From Candidatus Omnitrophota bacterium (GTDB lineage: Bacteria; Omnitrophota; Gorgyraeia; Gygaellales; UBA12090), in NCBI GenBank assembly GCA_030674475.1, contig JAUSCZ010000016.1:1-36725 (forward strand): a stretch of 36,725 nucleotides of DNA. Direction: 5' to 3'. Under the pieces are notes generated by a model that did no database searches, was not told the origin of the DNA, and saw nothing but the letters and a program-made list of their open reading frames with translations. Positions 13,520-21,133 of the stretch are shown piece after piece; position 1 is the stretch's first letter; every line of letters begins with the position of its first letter. The translations under genes and the position numbers were made by a program.

Positions 13520-16500
13520 CTATACCTTATCCGATTCCAGAGCAATTAAGAGGACTTTTAAGGCGGGGTCGGCGGGGGTGAGATTTTGGGCCTCTTCCTC
13601 GCGCCGGAGGATATCGGCAAGCATAGCGCGCACAAGGTCTATTTTTTCTTCTGTAGTAGGGGCGGTTCGCGAACCGCCCCTACTAGCTACGGCAAGGGTA
13701 TATTCGCTTAATCGCTGGACAGACGGCCGGATCCCGGCGTTAAAGATACTCTGAATCTGTGCCCATTCGGCGTCAATATCACCTTGAAAAGCCCTAAACC
13801 CAGGGAAAAAGCCTAACGCAGACGAAGCAACGGATTCGGTTTGGATAGGCAGGGCGTTAAAGGCAATGCCGCCTTTATCGTTGTTTGTTATAGGCGAACT
13901 TGTCGAACCATCAACGCCGCCGATATCACTATTTTTATTAACAATTGATGGACTTGCCAATTCTGTAGCAAATTTTAACCAGACATCTACTCCACCTATA
14001 CCTTGCCTGATGACAATAGCCCAGGCATTAGTAGCAGAACCCCCTACTCTATCCTTTATGCTTTTGACTTTACTCTCGGCCAAACTAAGCCAAGAGTCTA
14101 CTTTATCTAGGCCATGTCCCATGACAATAACCCAGGCATTAGCAGCGCCGCCGACTCTATCTTTTATTTGCTCAACTTTAGCCTTGGCCTTAGGAAGCCA
14201 AATCAGAAAATTAGGACGCTCAGATATTATAGTCATTATATTTGTTATGGAAGTATTGTATTCGGAACACAAGGGTTCAATAATCTCAAGAGGAATGAGG
14301 CGTTTCAACATTGCCTCCTGGTAGCGTTTGTTTAAATTTCGCTTATAAGAATCACATAATCTTTTAAGCCTATCCGCAAATTCTCTCTTTACTTGATTAT
14401 CAAGAGCTCTTAACTCATTTTCATTTTTAGAAACAAATATGCCCTTTTCCTCTTCTGTAATTACACCAGCGATACCCAGTATCTCCAAAGAACCATTTTT
14501 CATTCTGGCAAATGTCTGCGCTAATCGGCCAGCAACAGTTACATCAAAACCATTTTCAGTTAAGATATTACTTAAGGACGTATAAAATTGCCCAACCCTG
14601 CCTGATATCCGGCCACTTGCTAAACCATACTCCAACTCAAGAGCTCCCAAAAAATTAAGTTTATTTAATATTTCTTGAGCGTTAAGCCTATTTTGCAAGT
14701 CTCCTTCCACCGCCAATCTGGCTGAGAGATTGTCAGATATCCCTTCTTCTGCTAACAATGAACTGCTACTTTCAGGAAATTTTATCCCAAGCCCACCATT
14801 TATTCCCCCTTGTGGCGGCGAAGAAACAATTGGCATTTTAAAATGATTTGTTCTTGATGGACTGGTTTCAAATTCTTCTGTTTTTTGATCTTTATTTGAT
14901 GGAGAAATAGTAACTTCGTATGTAAATGGCGAAGGCGTATCTCTTATTGTTTCTATTGTAGGGATTATTTTCTTTATGATTCCTAAATATTTCTTTTCCT
15001 TATCATTAACATAAATAAATTCTAAATGTGACCCCTGTGGCGACAGAGATGGAATAAAAACCATAATTTGTGTATTCTCTTTTAATATTCTTATTTTGCC
15101 ATCCGATTCAAATATTAAGCTATGCCCCGTATTATTACCCCCGAGTTCCTGAAAAATAGCCCGCATCAGAGCTGATCCTTTATCTTGATTCCTCCCTCTT
15201 GCATCTCCATCTCTACTATCTAAAATTTCCCGTATTTGGCTTAAATAAGACTCGGGCGCTTTACCATGAAGATTTTCGTACTGATACGCCAGATTCACGA
15301 TCCTTTGCCAAACATTTTCTCCTAAGACGGTTTCAAGCAAACCTTGATCTCCTTTAAAATAAGCCGTAACCATTGACTCCTCTTTTTCTTTTATCTTACC
15401 AATGAGATGTAAAATTGCCGCGAGTTCGAATATATAGCTTGATATATATTTTTGAGCTTTCCTCGATAAATACTCACGGTAAAAATTTAACATAGATGAA
15501 TAAGAGAAATCTGTTTTTCCTTCTTGTTTCATTAAGAGTTTTACTAATAAATACTCAGTCATTCCTTCATCAAGCTTTTGAGGCGCAAACCCGAAAGAAT
15601 TTGAATGCAAGCTTTCGTGAATAAAAGAATCCACCAAATCCTGTTTTTTAAGGTTATCAGGGAATACCAGCGTATTATAATAGGTAAAATGCACCGCACC
15701 AACTATAGGCGGAACAATTTCCCTAGGCACAAAGACAACTTTTACAGGTTGATAGGTAACGCCGAATAATTCAAAATAATCTTTTAATAAAGGTTCTGTT
15801 TGTGCGATACTCTCTTTTTGTTCTTCAATTGGATCTACTGTTTGCAATAAAATATCTTTTTGAAGTTTAACTCCTTTATAAATATCCGAGTAAATATCTT
15901 CTTTATTCATTTTTCCAGCCCTGAGATCTTGGATATAACTCAATAATACTTTAGGCTGTAAGATAATTTCTGGCTCATTTAAAGCAACTTTAACTTCTCC
16001 GAATATCTTCAATATCATATCTTTTTCCACTAACGACGAAGCTATCTTTACCTTAAAAGGTTCTAGCGATGAACTTACTGAAGCAATTTCGTACGGCCGC
16101 CGTATATTTATATCTACTCTTTTTCCTGGTATCCTCTCAATCGCCAAATAAACTCCACTAAACATAGCTCCCCCGCTCATATACCTCCTGATACTCTGGC
16201 CCATTGGGGTATACACCGACTCCTGGAGATTATATTCGCCATCAGCAAAGGATTTCTGGTATTGCTTAAAATAGGTTTGCTTATCATAAAGCTGGCTGGA
16301 GGTAAGATTAGTGAGATTCCCGGAATCAATCAGGCTAAGGTAATTATTGGCTTTTTCTGTAATCTGTAATCTGTTCTCTGTCCTCTGCGAGCGGTAGCGA
16401 GTCTTAAACCACTGGGCCAGAATGAGGGAATAATACACCTGCCGTAGCGGGGCATAGCGTTTAGAGGTATTGACCTCATAGGTAAGCTTAGGGATGATAG

Positions 16501-17245
16501 TCTCTTTGATCAGCTGGGTGGAGTATTCGTTTAACTCCTTTAGCCTGGGATCGCTAAAAGAATACATCTGGTTACTGGTTTCTGGTTTCTGGTTTCCAGT
16601 ATTGAGATAGTCTTCTTCCAGCATCACCTTAAGGGTGGCTTTGTAAATATATGCGTTATCCGGGGCCTCCCGGATAATGATTTCCCCGGGGACTATCCAG
16701 GGTCTAGTTATAGTGGGGATAGTGATGTTTTCGGTTCCGAACAATTCTCCGGATTTCTGGTAAAGCTTATCCCAATATTCTTTACCTTCTTTGGTCTGGG
16801 GTGAGGTGAAGCTGGCGGTATCTTTCTTAAGCTGGAGGTCGGCTTCTAAGAATATCCGGCCGATGTCAGTCTTCTCTAAATCCGGGTCTAAGATATTGTC
16901 GGGTGAGTCCGGCCGCAGGTTGACCCAGAACTTCTCATTGGGTAAGGCTAAACCGATAAAGAAGTATTTGAGCAGGGTTTGGGTGTTTTCTTCTATGTAG
17001 TTTTTATTATCTAAGTCCTCCTTCTTAGTATCTCCCTTATCTAAGAGTATCTTAAAATCATTGTTGAGATTATCATAGCCCAGATACCTTAGGTGTAAAG
17101 GCCTAAACTTATCGTTTTGGAGAATAGGTTTGCCGGAATTGGCAAAATAATGGGAAAGGTCTATACTTTGAGCAAAGGCGCTCTGCTCAAGGATGAGGCA
17201 AAAGGAGATAAAAAAGGATATTAGCTTTTTAAAGTTACGAGGCAT
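13520..17245 (-). CDS. Secreted modular protein with HExxH metallopeptidase-like payload
   Basis: The protein has 1241 residues. It has a signal peptide (LISFFISFCLILEQSAFAQ). The N-module (1-358) is nearly identical to the one at 9530-12628 and ends RRYMSGG. The payload (about 360-1120) is unrelated to the other members. It contains H543-E-S-L-H547 followed by E560-G-M-T-E, a zinc metallopeptidase arrangement in which E560 would be the third ligand. A predicted soluble helical stretch follows. Two tandem repeats of about 38 residues (near 1012-1090) each contain KDRVGG...NAW. The C-module (1124-1241) begins GGIAFNALPI and is interrupted in frame by a type A palindrome encoding SRGGSRTAPT. 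The promoter is the family type with a leader of about 29 nt and only a weak ribosome site. Cleavage of a target-cell protein is a reasonable guess, but it is not shown. Confidence 0.85.
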   Translation of the reverse strand: MPRNFKKLISFFISFCLILEQSAFAQSIDLSHYFANSGKPILQNDKFRPLHLRYLGYDNLNNDFKILLDKGDTKKEDLDNKNYIEENTQTLLKYFFIGLALPNEKFWVNLRPDSPDNILDPDLEKTDIGRIFLEADLQLKKDTASFTSPQTKEGKEYWDKLYQKSGELFGTENITIPTITRPWIVPGEIIIREAPDNAYIYKATLKVMLEEDYLNTGNQKPETSNQMYSFSDPRLKELNEYSTQLIKETIIPKLTYEVNTSKRYAPLRQVYYSLILAQWFKTRYRSQRTENRLQITEKANNYLSLIDSGNLTNLTSSQLYDKQTYFKQYQKSFADGEYNLQESVYTPMGQSIRRYMSGGAMFSGVYLAIERIPGKRVDINIRRPYEIASVSSSLEPFKVKIASSLVEKDMILKIFGEVKVALNEPEIILQPKVLLSYIQDLRAGKMNKEDIYSDIYKGVKLQKDILLQTVDPIEEQKESIAQTEPLLKDYFELFGVTYQPVKVVFVPREIVPPIVGAVHFTYYNTLVFPDNLKKQDLVDSFIHESLHSNSFGFAPQKLDEGMTEYLLVKLLMKQEGKTDFSYSSMLNFYREYLSRKAQKYISSYIFELAAILHLIGKIKEKEESMVTAYFKGDQGLLETVLGENVWQRIVNLAYQYENLHGKAPESYLSQIREILDSRDGDARGRNQDKGSALMRAIFQELGGNNTGHSLIFESDGKIRILKENTQIMVFIPSLSPQGSHLEFIYVNDKEKKYLGIIKKIIPTIETIRDTPSPFTYEVTISPSNKDQKTEEFETSPSRTNHFKMPIVSSPPQGGINGGLGIKFPESSSSLLAEEGISDNLSARLAVEGDLQNRLNAQEILNKLNFLGALELEYGLASGRISGRVGQFYTSLSNILTENGFDVTVAGRLAQTFARMKNGSLEILGIAGVITEEEKGIFVSKNENELRALDNQVKREFADRLKRLCDSYKRNLNKRYQEAMLKRLIPLEIIEPLCSEYNTSITNIMTIISERPNFLIWLPKAKAKVEQIKDRVGGAANAWVIVMGHGLDKVDSWLSLAESKVKSIKDRVGGSATNAWAIVIRQGIGGVDVWLKFATELASPSIVNKNSDIGGVDGSTSSPITNNDKGGIAFNALPIQTESVASSALGFFPGFRAFQGDIDAEWAQIQSIFNAGIRPSVQRLSEYTLAVASRGGSRTAPTTEEKIDLVRAMLADILRREEEAQNLTPADPALKVLLIALESDKV
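13656..13683. repeat. Perfect 28-bp palindrome inserted in frame (type A), second copy
   Basis: The sequence is identical to 1199-1226. Here it encodes RGGSRTAPT inside the C-module, between SEYTLAVAS and the EEKIDLVRAMLADILRR helix. The paralogue at 9530-12628 has an ordinary Ser/Ala-rich linker at this position. Confidence 0.85.
16356..16387. repeat. Short CTGTAAT/CTGT tandem repeat in an N-module linker
   Basis: Imperfect tandem units (TCTGTAATCTGTAATCTGTT...) encode RTENRLQITEK between the conserved LAQWFK and YLSLIDSGNLTNL segments. The paralogue at 9530-12628 has a different low-complexity linker here (ETGSQSIETREN). Confidence 0.5.
16568..16600. repeat. CTGGTTT tandem repeat at the EEDYL linker
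   Basis: Tandem units of CTGGTTTctggttt type encode TGNQKPETSNQ. They lie at the same linker that holds palindromes of types A and B in the two other complete paralogues. Confidence 0.55.
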
Positions 17246-17280
17246 ATATTTTCGGTTTTTCCGTTATCTTATATACCTAA

Positions 17281-17342
17281 AATATACTATATTATTTGCC
17301 CTAAAACAAGGCCAAATCGGGGGTTTTGAGAAAACGCTTTCT
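17281..17342 (-). promoter_or_regulatory. Operator-promoter shared by the large secreted protein genes, copy 3
   Basis: On the minus strand: AGAAAGCGTTTTCT (17329-17342), 19 bp CAAAACCCCCGATTTGGCC, -35 TTGTTT (17304-17309), 17 bp, -10 TATATT (17281-17286). The operator begins only 11 bp from the stop of the upstream Crp/Fnr gene. Confidence 0.78.
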
Positions 17343-17353
17343 TGGGGGCGGGA

Positions 17354-18034
17354 CTATAAATCTTCGGCAAGATTCTGGAGGCTGGCTTTGTTCAAAATGG
17401 TTACTACGTTGTCGTTGAGGGAAATTAATTTTTTAGTTTTTAGTTTTTTGAGGTTGCGGGAGAGGGTCTCGGGGATGGTGGCCAGCTTCAGGGCCAGCTC
17501 GGACTTTTGCATATCTAAGCTGAAGGTATTACTTTTCTTCTGGCCGGCCAGATTAAGGAGATACTTAGCCAGGCGGCAGCTGACATCACGCAGGGATAAA
17601 TCCTCAATCATCTCCGCGAATCTGCGCTGGCGCTCGGAAAGGGCGGCCAGCATGCGCAGGGCGATTTCCGGGTATTCCCGCAGGATATCCAAAAGCTGGA
17701 GCTTAGGCAAAAAGAGCAGAGTGCTATTGGTTATGGCCTGGGCATAGGCAGGATAGTCTTTACCGGAGAATACGGTTACTTCAGCTATAGTCTGGCCGTT
17801 GGAGAAGACATTCATAATGTATTCCTTGCCGGCGGCGGATAATTTATAGACCTTGACCTTGCCCTCAGCAACGATATAGAAACCTGATGCCGGGTCGCCT
17901 TCGGAGAAGATAAGCGCGCCTTTCTTGTAGGATTTTATTGCTATAGCCCGGCCCAGACGGGCGAGCTGAAAGCTGTTTAGACAATTAAACAAGCTGGTTT
18001 TCTTAAGGTATTTTTCTATATCTATTTCCATCAA
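17354..18034 (-). CDS. Crp/Fnr-family transcription regulator
   Basis: The 226-residue length is normal for the family. The N-terminal cyclic-nucleotide-binding-type barrel includes GALIFSEGDPASGFYIVAEG and GQTIAEVTVFSGKDYPAYAQ. A long dimerisation helix (MLAALSERQRRFAEMIEDL) follows, then a C-terminal HTH with ELALKLATIPETLSRNLKKL. The recognition helix E-T-L-S-R is of the Fnr/HcpR type, which reads TTGAC/TTGAT half-sites. Two such sites lie upstream of cooS and of the hemerythrin-ferredoxin gene, making this the best local candidate for their regulator. No N-terminal cysteine set for an Fnr [4Fe-4S] cluster is visible, so the signal is not oxygen via that route; haem or NO sensing as in HcpR is possible. 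Its start overlaps the upstream gene's stop by 4 nt. Confidence 0.88.
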   Translation of the reverse strand: MMEIDIEKYLKKTSLFNCLNSFQLARLGRAIAIKSYKKGALIFSEGDPASGFYIVAEGKVKVYKLSAAGKEYIMNVFSNGQTIAEVTVFSGKDYPAYAQAITNSTLLFLPKLQLLDILREYPEIALRMLAALSERQRRFAEMIEDLSLRDVSCRLAKYLLNLAGQKKSNTFSLDMQKSELALKLATIPETLSRNLKKLKTKKLISLNDNVVTILNKASLQNLAEDL

Positions 18035-19035
18035 TTCACCCGCAGTTCGACCAAGCGCTCATCTTCAATAGGGCTGACAATAAATATATATTCCTGGAGC
18101 GGATTCTTAAGGTATCTGATTTTAGTTTCCGGGGTGGCCCCGTCGCAGTATTTGGCCACAATCCTGGAGGCAGTTTCTAAAAGTGAATTATCCGCTATCA
18201 CTCCCCTTAAGATTGCCGAAGGCCCGGCCAATTCCTGGGGCTGAAAAAACGGCTCTCCCTCTTTGCGGGAGGCCTCCAGGCGGTTATTCTCGGATTCATT
18301 CCTGCCCACAATCAGTTTCAAGCCCGGGTTCAGGCGGAAGTGCCTGCCGATTTTAAGCAGGTTGACATCCTCCAGGCCCAAATCCTGATAGCGCATCAAG
18401 TCCTTGAGCCGGCGGCTAAAACCCGGGTCAGTAAGCAGGCACCCGCCGCTGGGGCAGGGATAATCGTTTATGCCCAGATCCGTAGCTAAATCCATCTGCT
18501 CGCGCCTGCCCCTTCCGCTGATGGCCAATAGCTTTTCCCGGTCTATCCAGCCTTTTTGCTCCGGAATAGTCGGTGCCAGGACCTTAGCGGACAGAGGCCT
18601 GACCACCAAACCCTCTAAGCCCGACTCTTTTTCAATCAGCCGCATTGCCTCTAATCTTTGAGACATCGGCCGCTGGCCTAAGACCTCTCCGGTAATCACA
18701 AACGCGGCCCCTTCCTTCTCCATCGCCTCTTTGGCCTTTTTAAACAAGAGTATCCGGCAGTCAAGGCAAGGGTTCATATGGGAGCCGTAACCGTGCTTGG
18801 GCTTCTTAACTATCTCCATAAACTCAGAAGAGGTATTTATGGCCAGGAGTTTTATCCCCAATTCCTGGGAAACCCGGCCGGCTTCATGCGAACAGGAACC
18901 GTCCGCCTTCTTGCGGTTACACTGACAAAAAGGGCTGCGGGTATTTAAGGCCACTAATTCTATGCCTAAATCTTTAACGATGCGGCTGGCTAAAGTGCTA
19001 TCCAAACCGCCGGAAACAAGGGCTATGGCTTTCAT
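18031..19035 (-). CDS. PP-loop ATPase, ThiI/MnmA-like sulfur-transfer or tRNA-thiolation family
   Basis: The 334-residue protein has an N-terminal PP-loop nucleotide site (ALVSGGLDSTLASRIV, residues 5-20). A Cys-rich loop follows (SPFCQCNRKKADGSC), then MNPCLDCRILLFKKAKEAM and DYPCPSGGCLLTDPGF, which could bind metal or carry sulfur. The layout matches bacterial proteins usually annotated as tRNA thiouridylase-related or ThiI-like, with an extra C-terminal RNA-binding-like domain of the NFACT/DUF814 sort (IGRHFRLNPGLKLIVGRNES). The exact substrate is not known to me. It is co-transcribed with the Crp/Fnr gene (4-nt overlap). Confidence 0.7.
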   Translation of the reverse strand: MKAIALVSGGLDSTLASRIVKDLGIELVALNTRSPFCQCNRKKADGSCSHEAGRVSQELGIKLLAINTSSEFMEIVKKPKHGYGSHMNPCLDCRILLFKKAKEAMEKEGAAFVITGEVLGQRPMSQRLEAMRLIEKESGLEGLVVRPLSAKVLAPTIPEQKGWIDREKLLAISGRGRREQMDLATDLGINDYPCPSGGCLLTDPGFSRRLKDLMRYQDLGLEDVNLLKIGRHFRLNPGLKLIVGRNESENNRLEASRKEGEPFFQPQELAGPSAILRGVIADNSLLETASRIVAKYCDGATPETKIRYLKNPLQEYIFIVSPIEDERLVELRVN

Positions 19036-19093
19036 GGTATATTAAGGTTTAACAGGGTTGGCTATTTTTGTCAAGCTTAAAAATAAGGCTCAC

Positions 19094-20941
19094 TTATTTA
19101 TCCTGTCCCTTATAACTCCTGATGACGGCCAGGAAAGCCCCGGAATAAGCTTTCAGTTTATGCTCTCCTACGCCAAAGACCGAGGAGAAGGCCTCGCGGG
19201 TCCGGGGGGCTTTTGAGGCCATATCTTTGAGGGAGCGGTCACCGAAAATTATGTAGGCGGGGACGCCTGTTTTTTGAGCCAGTTCCCCCCGTTTGCAACG
19301 CAAGGCCTCAAACAGGCCCTGGTCAACGCTGGCCCACTCTTTCTCTCTTGACTCTTTCTGTTTCCCGGCAACCTCTTTCTTACGCTTGGCGATAAGCGGC
19401 TTGGCTAATACCGGGGTCAACTCTCCTTTGAGCGCCTGCCTGCCGGAGTCGGTAAGCGAAAGGGTGGAAAATTCCCCCTCCCGCTTCAAGAAACCCTGGC
19501 CCAACAATTGCTCTACCATATAACGAATAAAGGTAAGCGGCTCCTGGGCCATAGCTCCAAACGCCTCCAGGCGCTCATGTCGCCAGCCGGAGACCTGTTC
19601 GGTCAAGTTTCCTTTTAAAACATTGGTTATGTATCCGGCCCCGAAACCGCGGCCATCGCCATAACAAACACTATCCACGCAGGAAAGGACCTGGCGGCTT
19701 ATCGAGGCAGAATCAGCCACGGTATCCAGCTCACCTAAGCAATAGTCGCAGGCCCCGCAGGAGGCCAAGTCATAGCTCTGGCCAAAATAATTCACAAACA
19801 CCTTGTGCCGGCATTGCGGCTGGGCGCAGAGATTATAAATAATTTTCAGCTTATCCCGCATCACCTCATTGTTGGGCGATTTCTCCAGGAAAAAACTCCA
19901 GAGGCGAAAGTCATTGCCCCCGTAAAACATATAACAATGCGCCGGCAGGCCGTCGCGCCCGGCCCGGCCGGTTTCTTGGTGATAATGCTCAATACTCTTG
20001 GGCATTGCCGCGTGGATAACAAAACGGATGTCCGGACGGTCAATCCCCATCCCAAAGGCTACCGTAGCCACAATAATATCCACTTTCTCTCCGATAAACT
20101 GCTCTTGATACCTATGGCGCTTTTCATCAGCCAGCCCGGCATGATAGGGAAGATTTTTAAATCCCAGGGCGTTCAGCCGCCCAGAGATATTATCAACGTC
20201 ATCCCGGCGCAGGCAATAGATAATCCCGGCTTCCCGAGGGTGTTTTTTCAGCACCCCGGTTATCTGATGAACAATCTCCGAACGCATCTCAATCCGGTAG
20301 GTCAGATTAATCCGGTCAACCGAGGCAATGTTAATCAGGGGATTGACGAAACGCAGCTGTCCTAAGATATCTCCTTGGACTTCTTTAGTCGCAGTGGCGG
20401 TAAAGGCATGAGTGGCAATGCCTTTGAATTCTTCCTTAATAATGGATAAATTACGATAATCCTCCCGGAAGTCATGTCCCCAGTGGCTGATACAGTGGGC
20501 CTCATCTATGACAAAAAATGATACCTCTATTGATTTTAACAGGCTTAAGGTCCAATCTCCCTGCAGGCGCTCGGGAGAGATATACAGGAGTTTAACCTCT
20601 CCCCGGCGAGTGCGCTCAATCACGGATTTCTGAGAGTCAGGAGACTGACTGGAATTCAGGTATTCTGCCGCAATCCCCATTTCCTTAAGGCTGTCCACCT
20701 GATCTTTCATCAGGGAGATTAAAGGCGAGATAACCACTGCCGTCCCCTCTGTAAGCAGGGCAGGCAATTGAAAGCACAGGGATTTTCCTCCTCCGGTGGG
20801 CAAGACCGTCAGGCTGTCGCGGTTATTAAGGACTGACAAGATAGTTTCCTCCTGCCAGGGCCGGAATTCCTCATAACCCCAATACCGCTTTAAACAACCG
20901 GACATCTCCCCGGAAATGTAGGTGTCCTTTTCAGTCATCAT
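19094..20941 (-). CDS. recQ: ATP-dependent DNA helicase RecQ
   Basis: The protein has 615 residues with full RecQ layout: Walker A GGGKS at 50-54, DEAH box 146-149 (VIDEAHCISHW), SF2 motifs (AFTATAT, FGMGIDRPDIRFVIH, QETGRAGRDG), a zinc site (CAQPQCRHKVF...CGACDYCL), a winged-helix region and a C-terminal HRDC domain (LFEALRCKRGELAQKTGVPA). It unwinds DNA 3' to 5' in repair and recombination. It lies downstream of the ECF transporter genes in the same direction, with a dispersed repeat in between, so it probably has its own promoter. Confidence 0.95.
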   Translation of the reverse strand: MMTEKDTYISGEMSGCLKRYWGYEEFRPWQEETILSVLNNRDSLTVLPTGGGKSLCFQLPALLTEGTAVVISPLISLMKDQVDSLKEMGIAAEYLNSSQSPDSQKSVIERTRRGEVKLLYISPERLQGDWTLSLLKSIEVSFFVIDEAHCISHWGHDFREDYRNLSIIKEEFKGIATHAFTATATKEVQGDILGQLRFVNPLINIASVDRINLTYRIEMRSEIVHQITGVLKKHPREAGIIYCLRRDDVDNISGRLNALGFKNLPYHAGLADEKRHRYQEQFIGEKVDIIVATVAFGMGIDRPDIRFVIHAAMPKSIEHYHQETGRAGRDGLPAHCYMFYGGNDFRLWSFFLEKSPNNEVMRDKLKIIYNLCAQPQCRHKVFVNYFGQSYDLASCGACDYCLGELDTVADSASISRQVLSCVDSVCYGDGRGFGAGYITNVLKGNLTEQVSGWRHERLEAFGAMAQEPLTFIRYMVEQLLGQGFLKREGEFSTLSLTDSGRQALKGELTPVLAKPLIAKRKKEVAGKQKESREKEWASVDQGLFEALRCKRGELAQKTGVPAYIIFGDRSLKDMASKAPRTREAFSSVFGVGEHKLKAYSGAFLAVIRSYKGQDK

Positions 20942-21030
20942 CTTATCTATTTTACACCATTATTACGGATTTTGAGCGAAAAACATTTGATTTCTGTAAT
21001 ACGTAAGTTAAGAGGGAAATTTACTGCTTT

Positions 21031-21092
21031 GTCATTCCCGCGAAAGCGGGAATCCAGGCGCCTGGATTCCCCGGTCAAGCCGGAGAATGACA
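21031..21092. repeat. Dispersed GTCATTCCCGCGAAAGC inverted repeat
   Basis: The left half reads GTCATTCCCGCGAAAGCGGG and the right half ends GGTCAAGCCGGAGAATGACA, with inverted GAATCCAGGCGCCTGGATTC in the middle. It forms a long hairpin. It is related to 12653-12756. It lies between the cbiO stop and recQ. Confidence 0.8.
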
Positions 21093-21133
21093 GGATGCTC
21101 ACGTTTAGTGGCCGATTACGGAATTCGCTTAAA

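Noticed and set aside
13503-13754. Plus-strand open frame containing VGAVREPPLL
   Set aside because: It is a shadow of the large minus-strand gene. The apparent peptide is just another frame of the 28-bp palindrome.
16356-16600. CRISPR array
   Set aside because: The short tandem units are not separated by unique spacers and lie inside a coding region. No cas genes are present.
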